The notes beneath the pieces are model-generated. The model worked only from the letters and a program-made list of their open reading frames with translations. It was not told where the DNA came from and made no database searches. The position numbers were made by a program, and so were the translations under genes. From a bacterium (GTDB taxonomy: Bacteria > Patescibacteriota > Saccharimonadia > Saccharimonadales > Saccharimonadaceae): DNA of 32,982 bases. Positions 8,664 to 16,430 of this stretch are shown here, in pieces (the stretch's first letter is position 1; the number at the start of each line of letters is the position of its first letter). Location: the NCBI GenBank assembly GCA_030431855.1, contig JAUIII010000010.1, forward strand, positions 1 to 32,982. The letters are read 5' to 3'.

Positions 8664-9110
8664 ATGAAAAACAGAAACCTACAAAAATTCTACTACCGCC
8701 TACGGCACGATTACCTCACCATGAACAATGTGGTGTTAGGCGTGGCGTTGTTGGTGGCTGCTGGGTGGACGTGGGGATCTATGCAAGCGATGCAGCGTAA
8801 TTACGCACTGCAGAAAGACCTCGATAATAAGCAGCGCCAGGTAACCCTGCTGCAGCTCGAAGCAGATAAACTAAAGTACGAGCAGAATTATTATCGTAGC
8901 GACGAATATAAAGAGTTGGCCGTGCGCGAACGGCTTGGGTTGGTATTCCCCGGCGAGAAGGTGTTGATATTGCCGCCAAATTCAGAAGAAGCCAAAGCCG
9001 CTGATGCCGCGTATACCGACAAAAGGGTAGATAGGCCGGCACAACCGAATAATCTTGAACAGTGGGTAAACTTTCTATTTGGCGGTACCTACCGCGACTT
9101 GAACAAATAG
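8664..9110 (+). CDS. Septum formation initiator (DivIC/FtsB-like)
   Basis: Single TM, coiled-coil (ALQKDLDNKQRQVTLLQLEADKLKYEQNYY), then SDEYKELAVRERLGLVFPGEKVLILP, typical of DivIC/FtsB. Confidence 0.8.
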   Translation: MKNRNLQKFYYRLRHDYLTMNNVVLGVALLVAAGWTWGSMQAMQRNYALQKDLDNKQRQVTLLQLEADKLKYEQNYYRSDEYKELAVRERLGLVFPGEKVLILPPNSEEAKAADAAYTDKRVDRPAQPNNLEQWVNFLFGGTYRDLNK

Positions 9111-9189
9111 CCTACATCTGTTAGAATAGTAGTAGAAATGAGCAATCTAGTCGGCTCTAATGACTAGGTCATGATACATATACCCATAT

Positions 9190-9268
<79 letters not shown>

Positions 9269-9271
9269 GTA

Positions 9272-9303
9272 ATCACTCTGAGCATCTGCTCGGAGTTTTT
9301 ACT
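9272..9303 (+). terminator. Rho-independent terminator after tRNA-fMet
   Basis: ACTCTGAGC-atct-GCTCGGAGT followed by TTTT. Confidence 0.8.
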
Positions 9304-9348
9304 TGGCGCCTACCATGCCAGCAAAACGCTCATGGTAAAATAGTATAA

Positions 9349-10851
9349 GTGAACAGTTTTATGAAACTATCAAAAATGAGTGCCGCTACACTTATATTCG
9401 CCTTACTTTTATACCCAAGTGCGAATGCGTCTGCCATTATATTTCCTGTGATTGGTTCGTCGTCTTTTAGCAATGATTTTTATTCACCGCGGGGCAACGA
9501 CATACACCATGCCACCGATATTCTGGCCAACAAACGGCAGCGTGTCGTGTCCGCAACCGATGGTGTTGTACGCTACGTTGAGTATCCGCAAAAGGGTAGT
9601 CAAGGCTATATGGTAATCGTGCAGAGTACGTCCGGTAATATGATTTACTATATTCACCTCAACAACGACACTCCCGGCACCGACGATGGCAAGGGTGGGG
9701 GTATGAAAGCCTACGCACCGGATATAGAGGTAGGAAATGTTATCAAGAAGGGTCAGTTAATTGGCTGGGTAGGTGATTCGGGTAACGCTGAAAACACGGT
9801 GCCTCACCTGCATTTTGAGATTCATAAAGATGGCTACAATGGCGCAGCGTTGAACCCCTACCCACTTTTAAAAAACGATGCCGTTTACTTGAAAAAGCAA
9901 GCTAGTTACCCACAACTCGCAAAAGAAATACTACCATTCGGCACTGGCTTTAAAGGTAAGCTCAATGTCGCGCGTGGTGATGTGACAGGTGATGGTGTGG
10001 AAGACGTGATTGCTGGTGCGGATGGCATAGGCAAAGGCGCACGAGTGCGAGTGTTTAATCCTAATACCAAACAGCGCCTCGCGGATTTTTATACGTTGAG
10101 CAGTAAACTATCGAATGGTGTAGATGTGGCATCGGGTGACGTGGATGGTGACGGCAAGCAAGAATTGATTACCGCAGTGAAAGGTAAATACAGCCCGAAA
10201 GTTGCAATACACAAATATAACACTACTACAAAAAAATTTGACCTAGTGAATAATTTCGTGGCTTTCGATAGTTTTAACACAATACCACGCGTATCAACAG
10301 GTGATATAGATGGCGACGGCACCGATGAGATTATTGTGGGTACAGGTGAAGGGGCGTTGCCAATCGTCAACGTGTTGTCTGCCGACGGAACACTTCTAAA
10401 AACATTCCAACCGTTTCCATCGCACTATCTGGGTGGAGTAGACGTCGCGGGTGGTGACACGGTGAATGGTATCACGCCAAATGTAGACGAAATCGCTGTT
10501 GCACCACTTACGAAAGCATCCTCGCGCGTTGTACTGTACGATGCCGACAAACCGCTCAACGAGGTGTCTAAGCTAACCCAGTTCTATGCCTACGGTCCGA
10601 ATTACAGGGGCGGTATACGACTGAGTATTGGCGAACAAAGTGGTGCAAACGCAAAACATGAAATAGCAACGAGCGCCAATAATAGCAACAGAGGCGTGTA
10701 TCGGGCGTTTAGCCATAACGCAACAGTACTGAAGACAACTGTGGTACTAGAGGAATGGTGGCGTGGCTATCATGACGTGGCTGCGGGCCGCGATGGCTCG
10801 TATGACTACTCGTTTGGTACTGGTGGCAACCGCCGAGCTTCAATTCGTTAG
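9349..10851 (+). CDS. Secreted M23 peptidase with FG-GAP/VCBS-like repeats
   Basis: Signal-like N-terminus; M23 motifs HHATDI... and HLHFEIH; repeats GDVTGDGVEDVIAGA, GDVDGDGKQELITAV, GDIDGDGTDEIIVGT. GTG 9349 or ATG 9361 start. Confidence 0.85.
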   Translation: MNSFMKLSKMSAATLIFALLLYPSANASAIIFPVIGSSSFSNDFYSPRGNDIHHATDILANKRQRVVSATDGVVRYVEYPQKGSQGYMVIVQSTSGNMIYYIHLNNDTPGTDDGKGGGMKAYAPDIEVGNVIKKGQLIGWVGDSGNAENTVPHLHFEIHKDGYNGAALNPYPLLKNDAVYLKKQASYPQLAKEILPFGTGFKGKLNVARGDVTGDGVEDVIAGADGIGKGARVRVFNPNTKQRLADFYTLSSKLSNGVDVASGDVDGDGKQELITAVKGKYSPKVAIHKYNTTTKKFDLVNNFVAFDSFNTIPRVSTGDIDGDGTDEIIVGTGEGALPIVNVLSADGTLLKTFQPFPSHYLGGVDVAGGDTVNGITPNVDEIAVAPLTKASSRVVLYDADKPLNEVSKLTQFYAYGPNYRGGIRLSIGEQSGANAKHEIATSANNSNRGVYRAFSHNATVLKTTVVLEEWWRGYHDVAAGRDGSYDYSFGTGGNRRASIR

Positions 10852-10855
10852 CAAG

Positions 10856-11755
10856 CTATAGTTTTGTAACATAACTCGACGTCGTGCTGACCAGCGCTTC
10901 ATCGTAGGCAGTTTGTAATTTCTTGGTAATGCCATCACTCGAAATGTGACGACTATCAATCACGGTAACGGGTGAGAGGTATGAACTCGTGCCAGTTACA
11001 AACACCTCATCTGCTATGTAGAGTTCAGTAAGATCAATCGGTCGTTCCTCGGTTTCGATGCCGAGTTCTTTCGCAAGCTCTAGTACAGTACGGCGGTTGA
11101 TACCCTCTAGAATATCCATGTTTTGCCCAGGTGTAATCAGCTTGCCACCACGCACAATAAAAATATTTGCAGCCGATAGCTCTGCCACGTGCCCGTGACT
11201 ATCTAAGAAGATGCAATCATCGTATCCGCTGTCGATAGCATCTTGGCGGGCAAGCACAGAGTTTACATAGGCTCCATTTACTTTTGCGCGAGAGGGAATA
11301 GAGAAGTCTGGGGTACGACGCCATACGCTTGTTTTTAACTTTACGCCATCGCGCGGCACAATGCTGGCTGCTTCGTATACAAAAGCACTGAGTACAGTAT
11401 TGAGACCACGTGACCTGGTGCCTGGTAGCTTTTCATCGATGTGAAAACTTGCACGTACAAACACATGCTCCGACGGCTTGTTTGCCGCTAGCAGCTCTTT
11501 CATTGCCTTCTCGAACATTTCGTATGACCACTGCTCAGCAAACGTATCCATGCCAATAATCTTGCATGAATCTACTAGCCGCTGGTAGTGGTCGGGCAGG
11601 CGAAAACAGTAATATTCACCATTGTGCACAGCAACATGAAACACAGTGTAAACGCTCAACCCATATAATACGGCCGAGCTTGCTACAGAAAGATTTGCTT
11701 CTTTTTCAGGTACAAGCTCACCGTCAAAATAAACAGTAGGGTAGAGGTACGCCAT
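10856..11755 (-). CDS. ilvE: Class IV aminotransferase (branched-chain aminotransferase-like)
   Basis: PLP fold-type IV pattern: SRAKVNGAYVNSVLARQDA, DCIFLDSHGHVAELSAANIFIVRGGKLITP, EVFVTGTSSYLSPV. Confidence 0.8.
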   Translation of the reverse strand: MAYLYPTVYFDGELVPEKEANLSVASSAVLYGLSVYTVFHVAVHNGEYYCFRLPDHYQRLVDSCKIIGMDTFAEQWSYEMFEKAMKELLAANKPSEHVFVRASFHIDEKLPGTRSRGLNTVLSAFVYEAASIVPRDGVKLKTSVWRRTPDFSIPSRAKVNGAYVNSVLARQDAIDSGYDDCIFLDSHGHVAELSAANIFIVRGGKLITPGQNMDILEGINRRTVLELAKELGIETEERPIDLTELYIADEVFVTGTSSYLSPVTVIDSRHISSDGITKKLQTAYDEALVSTTSSYVTKL

Positions 11756-11761
11756 ACTTCC

Positions 11762-13138
11762 CTACTGCCCCAATCTGGTGGCTGCAATACGGATAGCTTC
11801 GCTCCAACTGAGGAATGCGTGGGGGGTGGTTGCAAGGTCTGCCGCTGTAAGATGGTATTTTATTGCTAAGCCAAGTTCGTGAATAATTTCAGCCGCATGT
11901 GGAGCAACAACCGTGGCGCCAAGTAGGGTGCCGTGTTTGTCGCTAATGAGTTTTACGAACCCGTCACGAAAATCACTGGTATTGCTACGTGCCACCATAT
12001 TCAGCGGTACCAGCGCTTTTTTAATATCAAGATCGCGCTTCAAACAATCATCCTCTGTCAGCCCAACAGTCGCAATGCCTGGGAATGTGAAGGCGAGGCG
12101 AGGCGAGGCGGTGTAATCAGGCGACACCTTTTGCTTGTATAACAAATTGTGCGCAGCGACACGGCTTTCAAGTAGGGCAACATGCGCCTGGCCATTGTGA
12201 CCCAGTACGTCACCAGCCGCGTAAATATGCTTTGTGTTGGTTTGCAGGTGTTCATTCACCTCAATACCTTTCGGCGAATAGCGTACTCCAGCATTGTCGA
12301 GTCCGAGATCAACATTTGGAGTTCGACCAGCAGCGACCAATACTTCATCAACCCGAACAGATTTTTCAACGCCACCACGTAGGTACGTCACTTTTTTACC
12401 AAGCCCATCTTTTTGCACCACCAGTACCTTTGTTTGGGTCAGAGGCGTCACGCCCTTGTTCTCCTTCAGCAGACGCTCCATTAGTACGCCAACTTCTTCG
12501 TCTTCTTTTGGCAGCAGGCGGCTTGCAACTTCGCCAATGTATACCTTCGTGCCAAATATTGCCATCAGCTGTGCTATTTCTACGCCTACCGTACCACCAC
12601 CGATAATAAACAAACTTTTTGGTGGGCGAATCGACTCTAAAATAGTTCGAGGAGTGAGGTAAGAAACATCAGCCAGGCCTTGAATATCAGGAGCAACCCA
12701 ATGAGAGCCAGTTGCAATAAGGAACGAAGCGGCAGATAGGTGACGGCGATTTACGCTAATTTCATTTGGGCTAATAAAGTGCGCTGCGCTATTGTAGGTG
12801 GCAATACCCTCGTTTTCGTAAAATTTTCGATTGCCCCCTGCCCCCGTACGTTTTACAGCCAGCTCTTTCCAGGCACGCAAAGAAGGGTAGTTATAGCTGA
12901 GTGTGCTAGAGCGCAGGCCGAACCGCGCGCCGTGACGTGCTTCGTCGTACAGCTGTGCCGCGTGCAGCAATGCTTTGGTTGGAACATCGCTCCAGTTGGG
13001 CGAGTCGCCACCGAAAGTATCGGCTTCAACAATAGCGACTCGTTTGCCACTACGAGCGGCGATGGTGGCTGCGGCGCTACCGGCAGCACCACTACCGATA
13101 ACTATGAGGTCGTAATCGAACGATGATTTTCTGGCCAT
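11762..13138 (-). CDS. Dihydrolipoyl dehydrogenase-family flavoprotein lacking the redox disulfide
   Basis: FAD GxGxxG (VIGSGAAGSAAATIAA), NAD site (IIGGGTVGVEIAQL), AAGDVLG, C-terminal dimerisation domain; canonical CxxxxC replaced (GGDSPNWSDVPTKALL). Confidence 0.88.
   Translation of the reverse strand: MARKSSFDYDLIVIGSGAAGSAAATIAARSGKRVAIVEADTFGGDSPNWSDVPTKALLHAAQLYDEARHGARFGLRSSTLSYNYPSLRAWKELAVKRTGAGGNRKFYENEGIATYNSAAHFISPNEISVNRRHLSAASFLIATGSHWVAPDIQGLADVSYLTPRTILESIRPPKSLFIIGGGTVGVEIAQLMAIFGTKVYIGEVASRLLPKEDEEVGVLMERLLKENKGVTPLTQTKVLVVQKDGLGKKVTYLRGGVEKSVRVDEVLVAAGRTPNVDLGLDNAGVRYSPKGIEVNEHLQTNTKHIYAAGDVLGHNGQAHVALLESRVAAHNLLYKQKVSPDYTASPRLAFTFPGIATVGLTEDDCLKRDLDIKKALVPLNMVARSNTSDFRDGFVKLISDKHGTLLGATVVAPHAAEIIHELGLAIKYHLTAADLATTPHAFLSWSEAIRIAATRLGQ
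12091..12110. repeat. Perfect (AGGCG)x4 pentanucleotide tandem repeat
   Basis: aggcgaggcgaggcgaggcg inside the coding region of the flavoprotein. Confidence 0.95.
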
Positions 13139-13150
13139 ATCTACGTGCTC

Positions 13151-13435
13151 CTATAACACCGAATGGTGATGTTTATACATATACGCGGCGTCAGGGTGAA
13201 TGCGTTGTAAGTGATGAGCTGCTACGCGGCGCACATCGGCAGAGGTAATTTCAGGACGGTCACTAACCCAGATAAGCACGGCATCGCAAACGCTCGAAGC
13301 GGCAGTTTCGGCCTCACCTTCAGGACTCCGTACACTTAAACAAGCAGCTTTCAAGCTTTTGTGTAGCTTATCACGGTTGAACTGCTCACTACTGCGCGTA
13401 CCACTACGTTTTACGACGTCAATAAGTTGGCTCAC
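13151..13435 (-). CDS. Stand-alone ATP-cone domain protein
   Basis: VVKRSGTRSSEQFNRDKLHKSLKAAC... VSDRPEITSADVRRVAAHHLQRIHPDAAYMY resembles the ATP-cone of NrdR/ribonucleotide reductases. Confidence 0.75.
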   Translation of the reverse strand: MSQLIDVVKRSGTRSSEQFNRDKLHKSLKAACLSVRSPEGEAETAASSVCDAVLIWVSDRPEITSADVRRVAAHHLQRIHPDAAYMYKHHHSVL

Positions 13436-14160
13436 TACAAGCCCCCCGCGGCGCTAGCAACAGCAGGTGCGAGCACCTCAGCGACATACAGGTAAAAGCC
13501 AAGGATAAACAAGCCAGTCCCAGCGATGAACTGTAAAAATTGTTTATTGTCTTCACGCCATTTCTGAATACGACTAATCTTCCTGCCGCTGCCGATAAGA
13601 GCATTAACGAGTAGCAGGGGCAACAGTGAAATAAATGCATACAAGGCGATGCCGGCGAGTTGCCATAGAGGCGCAAGTGATACGAGCACGAAGGCAGCAA
13701 TAAGCACCGGCGCAGCAACAAATAGCAGTTCGCCCATAACGCTTGAGAGGCCAAGGCCAAATGCCTCGCCACTGTTTTTTGTGGCTTTTGTGCGATCATG
13801 CAGATACTGGGCTACATTCCTTGGTACCCACAGACTCGTGCCGCTTTCTTTGCGGTAGTAAAAAAGCCATACAGAAACACCAAGGCCGAATAACATGCCA
13901 CACAAGACAACCCATACGATACTGGGGATGGTTGTACCAAAAACATGGCTACCGACTAGTGCAGAAGTAGAAAGTAACAACACTGTCATCACGCCGACAC
14001 CCGACACAAATGAATTTGTCAGACGCAGTAGCTTGCCGTGAGATCGTTTTGAGCCCAATGTGTGACCGCTCAGCAATGTCAGTACGCTAATACTGAGCTG
14101 AAAGCTGGCGTGAATCAAGGCTGCCACCGAGATAATAACGAATGAAGACAGAAGTTCCAT
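13435..14160 (-). CDS. Polytopic membrane protein (about 6 TM, LysE/CcdA-like layout)
   Basis: Six hydrophobic stretches; stop overlaps start of the ATP-cone gene, consistent with an operon. Confidence 0.65.
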   Translation of the reverse strand: MELLSSFVIISVAALIHASFQLSISVLTLLSGHTLGSKRSHGKLLRLTNSFVSGVGVMTVLLLSTSALVGSHVFGTTIPSIVWVVLCGMLFGLGVSVWLFYYRKESGTSLWVPRNVAQYLHDRTKATKNSGEAFGLGLSSVMGELLFVAAPVLIAAFVLVSLAPLWQLAGIALYAFISLLPLLLVNALIGSGRKISRIQKWREDNKQFLQFIAGTGLFILGFYLYVAEVLAPAVASAAGGL

Positions 14161-14249
14161 AAGGGATAATTTTTATGTTGAATTAGAGTACCTCTGGTTA
14201 ATTTATACCATAACCGAGATAGATTTTGCAAAAAAGAGGGCAAAAGGTA

Positions 14250-14278
14250 TTGACTTTTTTTAGCGCTTATGCTAATAT
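14250..14278 (+). promoter_or_regulatory. Strong sigma70-type promoter
   Basis: TTGACT (14250-14255), 17 nt, TAATAT (14273-14278). Confidence 0.7.
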
Positions 14279-14325
14279 AGTATTACAAATCAATTAAAAC
14301 AAACAAAAAGCAAGGAAACCATCAC

Positions 14326-14448
14326 ATGAACCTTTCACAAGAAACCTCAGTAGATTTGACTACTTGGAATCGAGCACGCAGTATCGAAGAAATGCGTAGT
14401 TTTGTGAACACCCGCTTTTCTGCTCTCGCAGAAGTAGAAGTTGAATAA
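14326..14448 (+). CDS. Small ORF, 40 aa peptide
   Basis: MNLSQETSVDLTTWNRARSIEEMRSFVNTRFSALAEVEVE; promoter at 14250, SD AAGGAAA, hairpin/T-tract after stop. Below ORF-track cutoff. Confidence 0.65.
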   Translation: MNLSQETSVDLTTWNRARSIEEMRSFVNTRFSALAEVEVE

Positions 14449-14455
14449 CATACAG

Positions 14456-14507
14456 CATACCCATGTTCGTGCCACGTACAGGCAGAGTAGGGTATGTTTT
14501 ATTTTTC
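14456..14507 (+). terminator. Putative terminator after the 40 aa ORF
   Basis: CATACCC ... GGGTATG followed by TTTTATTTTT. Confidence 0.55.
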
Positions 14508-14881
14508 TATACTTCCCTATCGCCTAGCGTCAGCAACTTACCAACACCCGGAATCAATAGGGCGTAGATAACAAGAGCGACGACCGCACTGGTATCAAGG
14601 TGTGCTCGTCCATAGGTTGGTTCGCCAAAGATGCCGTTGAATGGCCATACTAATACGTCTGTCACTCCATAGAGAATCGAGATAAACGCATTGTCTGTGT
14701 TGGCGCCGAGTAGTTGAAAAATAATTCGCAAAACAAGTACCGTCGTGATTAATCCACCCAAATAGTACATGACTCGTGCAGCCATAATTCTACCGCTTGG
14801 TTTACGAGATTGTGTTACTGTTCGTGTTTGCACGTTTCCGTTGGTATCTACGCGCTCTGTGGTAGTGTGCTCATCTTGCAT
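14507..14881 (-). CDS. YggT-family membrane protein
   Basis: VLVLRIIFQLLGANTDNAFISILYGVTDVLVWPFNGIFG is typical YggT; start at MQDEHTTTE (14881) after AGGAGG-type SD, not the longer ORF start. Confidence 0.8.
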   Translation of the reverse strand: MQDEHTTTERVDTNGNVQTRTVTQSRKPSGRIMAARVMYYLGGLITTVLVLRIIFQLLGANTDNAFISILYGVTDVLVWPFNGIFGEPTYGRAHLDTSAVVALVIYALLIPGVGKLLTLGDREV

Positions 14882-14964
14882 GCAACTCCTCCTTTTAGTA
14901 GCTATGATGCCTATAGTATAACACCGGCAGTGAGTCATTCGCACCTGTATTGATCCACGCAAAA

Positions 14965-14984
14965 ACCCCACTTGTCGTGGGGTC
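14965..14984 (-). terminator. Terminator downstream of tRNA-Met
   Basis: Minus strand ACCCCAC-gacaa-GTGGGGTTTTTG. Confidence 0.75.
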
Positions 14985-14990
14985 CATACG

Positions 14991-15067
14991 TGGTAGCACC
15001 AGGTAGGCTTGAACTACCGACCTCAGGCTTATGAGTCCTGCGCTCTAACCAGCTGAGCTATGGTGCC
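14991..15067 (-). tRNA. Elongator tRNA-Met (CAU), CCA encoded
   Basis: RC: GGCACCATAGCTCAGCTGGTTAGAGCGCAGGACTCATAAGCCTGAGGTCGGTAGTTCAAGCCTACCTGGTGCTACCA; full cloverleaf. Confidence 0.88.
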
Positions 15068-15094
15068 TCGTCGAAACTCACTTTCGAGATCTCG

Positions 15095-15114
15095 TTTTGG
15101 TCTATAGACCAAAA
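15095..15114. repeat. Perfect 20-bp palindrome
   Basis: TTTTGGTCTATAGACCAAAA. Confidence 0.95.
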
Positions 15115-15258
15115 GCTTCGTCTCTTCGTTGTTTCTCCTCTACCTCATAAAACTGCAGGTGCAGGTTTGATGAGGTGGGCCTGTCTTTGACAGGCTAGCA
15201 TTACGAATTGTAGCAAAACAAGCGGGAATTTTCCAGAGGTGATTGGTATACTGATACT

Positions 15259-15855
15259 ATGAAACGAGTTATTTTAGCTAGTCAATCTGCCTGGCGCCGA
15301 CAGTTACTGGCAAGTATGGGCATTGAATTTGAGGTTATGCCTAGTAATTTTGATGAGCAATTAGATGAAAGTCGTGATGCTGTAACAGTGGCAAAAGAAC
15401 TTGCCCTTGGCAAAGCGCTAAACGTAGCTAAAAAACACCCCGACGCATATGTGATTGGCGCAGATACGTTTGTCGTTTATAAAGGTAAACAAATAGGCAA
15501 GCCAGCCTCACCTGCTCAGGCGCTTCAGACATTGAAAATGCTGTGTGGTAACACGCACCAAATCGTGACAGGCGTCGCTATTATCTCGGTAAACAACAAC
15601 GTTCACTTGGTTGATGCATCAGTCGCCGATGTGTCATTTGGCAAACACAGCGATAAAGAACTACAGGCATATGTAGATACGGGTGACCCAATGGATAAAG
15701 CAGGGGCATATGGCATTCAAAGCAAGGGTAACTTTCTGGTTGAGCGAATTACCGGTGACCCGAATACGGTGATTGGCTTACCTACCATGTTACTTGCTAC
15801 TATGCTTGAAAAAGCAGGCATTACACCTACCACGGCGCAAACAAAAGAGCTATAA
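15259..15855 (+). CDS. maf: Maf-like nucleoside triphosphate pyrophosphatase
   Basis: ILASQSAWRRQLLASMG, VIGADTFVV, MDKAGAYGIQSKG, VIGLPT motifs. Confidence 0.93.
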   Translation: MKRVILASQSAWRRQLLASMGIEFEVMPSNFDEQLDESRDAVTVAKELALGKALNVAKKHPDAYVIGADTFVVYKGKQIGKPASPAQALQTLKMLCGNTHQIVTGVAIISVNNNVHLVDASVADVSFGKHSDKELQAYVDTGDPMDKAGAYGIQSKGNFLVERITGDPNTVIGLPTMLLATMLEKAGITPTTAQTKEL

Positions 15856-16026
15856 TAAAACTATATCCCCGCGATACACACTATCCGCTCAGCTCGAGCG
15901 GAAAAGCGTCCCTCGCGGTAGGAATCATCGTTGTCTTCGGACTAATCGCTAAGAAACGGGCGAGATACACACGGGCAACACATTTCAATCACACGTTTCT
16001 CTTATAAATCTAAGAGGTATTTTGAA

Positions 16027-16167
16027 ATGAATGATGAATCTATGACCTACATAGCAACGCCGCGTAGTGAATCGCGACCGGTGCGTATTACCACTTTGCT
16101 TGAACAGCGAATGAAAGAATTTCTGCTGAGTCATCGCCAAAAACAATGGTACAAGGGCGAGGAATGA
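16027..16167 (+). CDS. Small ORF, 46 aa, first gene of the polymerase cassette
   Basis: MNDESMTYIATPRSESRPVRITTLLEQRMKEFLLSHRQKQWYKGEE*; its TGA overlaps the ATG of the next gene (ATGA). Confidence 0.6.
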   Translation: MNDESMTYIATPRSESRPVRITTLLEQRMKEFLLSHRQKQWYKGEE

Positions 16168-16430
16168 ACGACGAACTTCTTTTAAATGAACGCGTTGATG
16201 TAGTTGCCACGTTTGGCACGGGGCTAAATCCGTGTACGCCCATAAAATTTCGCCGCCCAAATGGACGGGAAGTTACGATTACAGAAATAGGTCTGCGGCA
16301 CCCAACAGTCCAAGGCAAGCGAATGGTACACATGTTTGACGTGACGGATGGCGGGGCAGACTATCGTTTAGAATTCGATAGTGAACGCCTAACGTGGCAT
16401 CTTAGGCTAGAGGCTGACCATGCTGAATAG
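16164..16430 (+). CDS. Hypothetical protein, 88 aa, second gene of the polymerase cassette
   Basis: MNDELLLNERVDVVATFGTGLNPCTPIKFRRPNGREVTITEIG...; overlaps both neighbours, so translationally coupled. Confidence 0.75.
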   Translation: MNDELLLNERVDVVATFGTGLNPCTPIKFRRPNGREVTITEIGLRHPTVQGKRMVHMFDVTDGGADYRLEFDSERLTWHLRLEADHAE

